DNA from: an uncultured Dehalococcoidia bacterium
GTDB taxonomy: Bacteria; Chloroflexota; Dehalococcoidia; Lucifugimonadales; GCA-2712585
Assembly (NCBI GenBank): GCA_913052045.1
Contig: CAJXDJ010000042.1
Span: 1 to 7,202, forward strand
Length of the DNA: 7,202 nt
Direction of reading: 5' to 3'
The position numbers and the translations under genes were made by a program. Positions within the stretch are counted from its first letter, which is position 1, and the number at the start of each line of letters is the position of its first letter. Positions 5,918 through 7,202 of this stretch are shown one piece after another. The notes beneath the pieces are model-generated. The model ran no database searches and was not told the DNA's origin. It saw nothing but the letters and a program-made list of their open reading frames with translations.

Positions 5918-6802
5918 CTACAGCGTATAGTTTAATCTTGGACATTTAGTCCTGATAACTACTTGGTTGGGTTGGTCTTCTAATCGAGCCTCAATTTTTT
6001 CCCTGGTTGGTATTCCCCTTTCCCCTATGCCTTCGGCTTTAAAACTGGCTGCGCATGAGGCAAATAGGGCGGCCTTAATTGGGTCTTCAATTTCCAGATA
6101 TCGTACCAGATAGGCACCTACGAATACATCCCCGGCACCAGTTGGATCTTTTTCTTGGGCCGAAAATGCAGGGATCCTGTACCATACTCCTTTTACAAAC
6201 AAAAGTGCGCCTTTTACTCCTTTGGTTAAAATTACTATTTTGTCTGACTGCAACCACGATCGGGGTAGCAACCCATTAAGAAGATCATCCACCGATACAA
6301 ACAAAAACTTCGCTCTGTCTATGGCTATGTTATCATCCCATTCTAAGCGTGCGACGCGACCTGATGAGTCCCATGTTCTTAACCACCCTTGGAGCGATAT
6401 AGCCAGCATAGAATCTGGAAAACTAAGGACTAGTTTGGGATCAATATCCTGGGCTACTGGAGTCAACACTACCACGGAGGAGTCAAGTATTTCTTTCGGT
6501 ATGTCGATCACCTGTATGTGATTGGCCAGTGATCTTAATACCTGACTCCGTTTACCGTTGATGTAGGTATTTTCGAAAGAAGTGTTGACGTTTGATCCTA
6601 GGTTCATGTAGTAGGCGAAATTTCGATTTACCTTTTTGCTCAACTCTGGGTTGCATCTAGTGAGCAGACCGGTCTTGGCCCCTAGTCGTATGGTTGTTAT
6701 ACCTGTGTAATATGCTGCTCCTCCCACGGAGATATGACTATTGGTAAGGTCTTTTGTTACATGGCCGATAACACTGATATCAAGATGGGTTGAGCTAGTC
6801 AT
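5918..6802 (-). CDS. PfkB-family (ribokinase-like) carbohydrate kinase, substrate unknown
   Basis: Predicted cytoplasmic kinase that transfers phosphate from ATP to a sugar or polyol hydroxyl. From the chosen start it has 294 residues. The N-terminal strand DISVIGHVTKD and the glycine pair in VGGAAYYTGI (26-35) mark the substrate side. The residue that is Asn in ribokinase (GGxxxN) is Tyr here (Y32). KIVILTKGVKGALLF leads to the second family signature DPTGAGD (219-225), with D225 as the catalytic base and the anion hole before it. The GGAA-aromatic pattern recalls plant myo-inositol kinase-type PfkB proteins more than ribokinase or fructokinase, but this is only a resemblance. The ATG at 6800-6802 overlaps the tlyA stop by eight bases and gives the shorter N-terminus usual for the family. 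An in-frame ATG at 6836-6838 would add twelve residues (MLATKSFSCFCI) with no family match. Neither start has a clear ribosome site, so translational coupling to tlyA is likely. Confidence 0.87.
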   Translation of the reverse strand: MTSSTHLDISVIGHVTKDLTNSHISVGGAAYYTGITTIRLGAKTGLLTRCNPELSKKVNRNFAYYMNLGSNVNTSFENTYINGKRSQVLRSLANHIQVIDIPKEILDSSVVVLTPVAQDIDPKLVLSFPDSMLAISLQGWLRTWDSSGRVARLEWDDNIAIDRAKFLFVSVDDLLNGLLPRSWLQSDKIVILTKGVKGALLFVKGVWYRIPAFSAQEKDPTGAGDVFVGAYLVRYLEIEDPIKAALFASCAASFKAEGIGERGIPTREKIEARLEDQPNQVVIRTKCPRLNYTL

Positions 6803-7202
6803 AATACAAAAGCATGAAAAACTCTTTGTTGCCAGCATTACCGTAAATCGGTGAAGAAATTATGTTTCTGATCCTAATTTTGTGATTGACAGCCCATTTT
6901 GAAATCCTGCCCAATACTTTTGAATGTATCAATGGATCTTTGATGATTCCTTTTTTCCCGATCTCGTTTTTGTAGGCTTCGAATTGGGGTTTGATAAGCG
7001 AAATAATTGGGGCATCAGGTTTAAGATGTTCTTTGATATTTGGTATGACTTTGGTTACGGATATAAATGAGACATCTACCACAGCGATATCTACGTCCTC
7101 TGGAAGATCAAACCGATAATGGGCATTGACTTTTTCCATCAGGTGGACCCGTCGATCTAGCCTTAACCTATAATCCATCTGTCCGTGACCAACATCCAAC
7201 GC
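6795..7202 (-). CDS. tlyA: TlyA-type rRNA 2'-O-methyltransferase, C-terminal part (5' end beyond right edge)
   Basis: SAM-dependent methyltransferase of the TlyA/hemolysin A family, which 2'-O-methylates cytidines in 16S and/or 23S rRNA. In mycobacteria its loss gives capreomycin resistance. The visible 135 residues are the C-terminal part of the FtsJ-like Rossmann domain; the N-terminal S4 RNA-binding domain and the first catalytic lysine lie off the window. LDVGHGQMDYRL (2-13) corresponds to the post-SAM-site strand. D43 in VVDVSFIS, K71 in IKPQFE and E127 in GNKEFF supply the rest of the K-D-K-E tetrad. Their spacings of 28 and 56 residues equal those I recall for M. tuberculosis TlyA (D154, K182, E238). 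The reading frame is intact to the edge; the TTG near 7199 is internal and is not the start. It overlaps the next gene, the PfkB kinase, by eight bases, and is the first visible gene of the tlyA-pfkB-ileS cluster, whose promoter must lie outside. Confidence 0.93.
   Translation of the reverse strand, partial: ALDVGHGQMDYRLRLDRRVHLMEKVNAHYRFDLPEDVDIAVVDVSFISVTKVIPNIKEHLKPDAPIISLIKPQFEAYKNEIGKKGIIKDPLIHSKVLGRISKWAVNHKIRIRNIISSPIYGNAGNKEFFMLLYYD

Noticed and set aside
6079..6521. Plus-strand open frames antisense to pfkB
   Set aside because: They overlap conserved kinase motifs on the other strand and have no ribosome site or family features.
6803..6838. Upstream ATG start for the PfkB kinase
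   Set aside because: It would add a Cys/Phe-rich dozen residues unlike the family, increase the overlap with tlyA and has no ribosome site; kept only as an alternative.

Overview
The window carries six protein genes and no RNA gene, insertion sequence, CRISPR array or other mobile element that I can recognise. All are core or housekeeping families. The moderate-to-low G+C, the form of the IlvE, RNase PH and PfkB proteins, and the long eukaryote-like (type 2) isoleucyl-tRNA synthetase suggest a marine Chloroflexota bacterium such as the SAR202/Dehalococcoidia lineage. That placement is an inference from protein flavour and was not tested by a search.

Layout, left to right. On the minus strand, the N-terminal two-thirds of ilvE (branched-chain aminotransferase) runs off the left edge. 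Its last ~48 bases before the edge no longer look like IlvE and are much richer in G+C. A divergent intergenic region (634-792) holds back-to-back promoter candidates for ilvE and rph, with a perfect 9-bp inverted repeat between them. On the plus strand, rph (RNase PH) is followed by an HtrA/DegP-type serine protease with an export signal and one PDZ domain. Converging on it from the right is a minus-strand cluster read in the order tlyA (C-terminal half only), pfkB-family kinase, ileS. In that cluster tlyA and pfkB overlap by 8 bases, and pfkB and ileS are 14 bases apart, so one transcript is likely.

How the genes fit together: RNase PH (tRNA 3' trimming), TlyA (rRNA 2'-O-methylation) and IleRS (tRNA charging) all serve translation. 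IlvE makes or breaks down isoleucine, the amino acid IleRS loads. HtrA handles damaged envelope proteins. The PfkB kinase has no certain substrate.

The two things most worth a second look are the IleRS active-site signature, which reads G-M-H-H where class I synthetases normally have H-x-G-H, and the abrupt loss of IlvE homology at the left edge, which is probably an assembly or amplification chimera. I found no convincing undescribed multi-gene system. Both ilvE and rph appear to start at TTG, each with a good Shine-Dalgarno sequence. The rph start chosen here is 30 bases downstream of the longest open frame.
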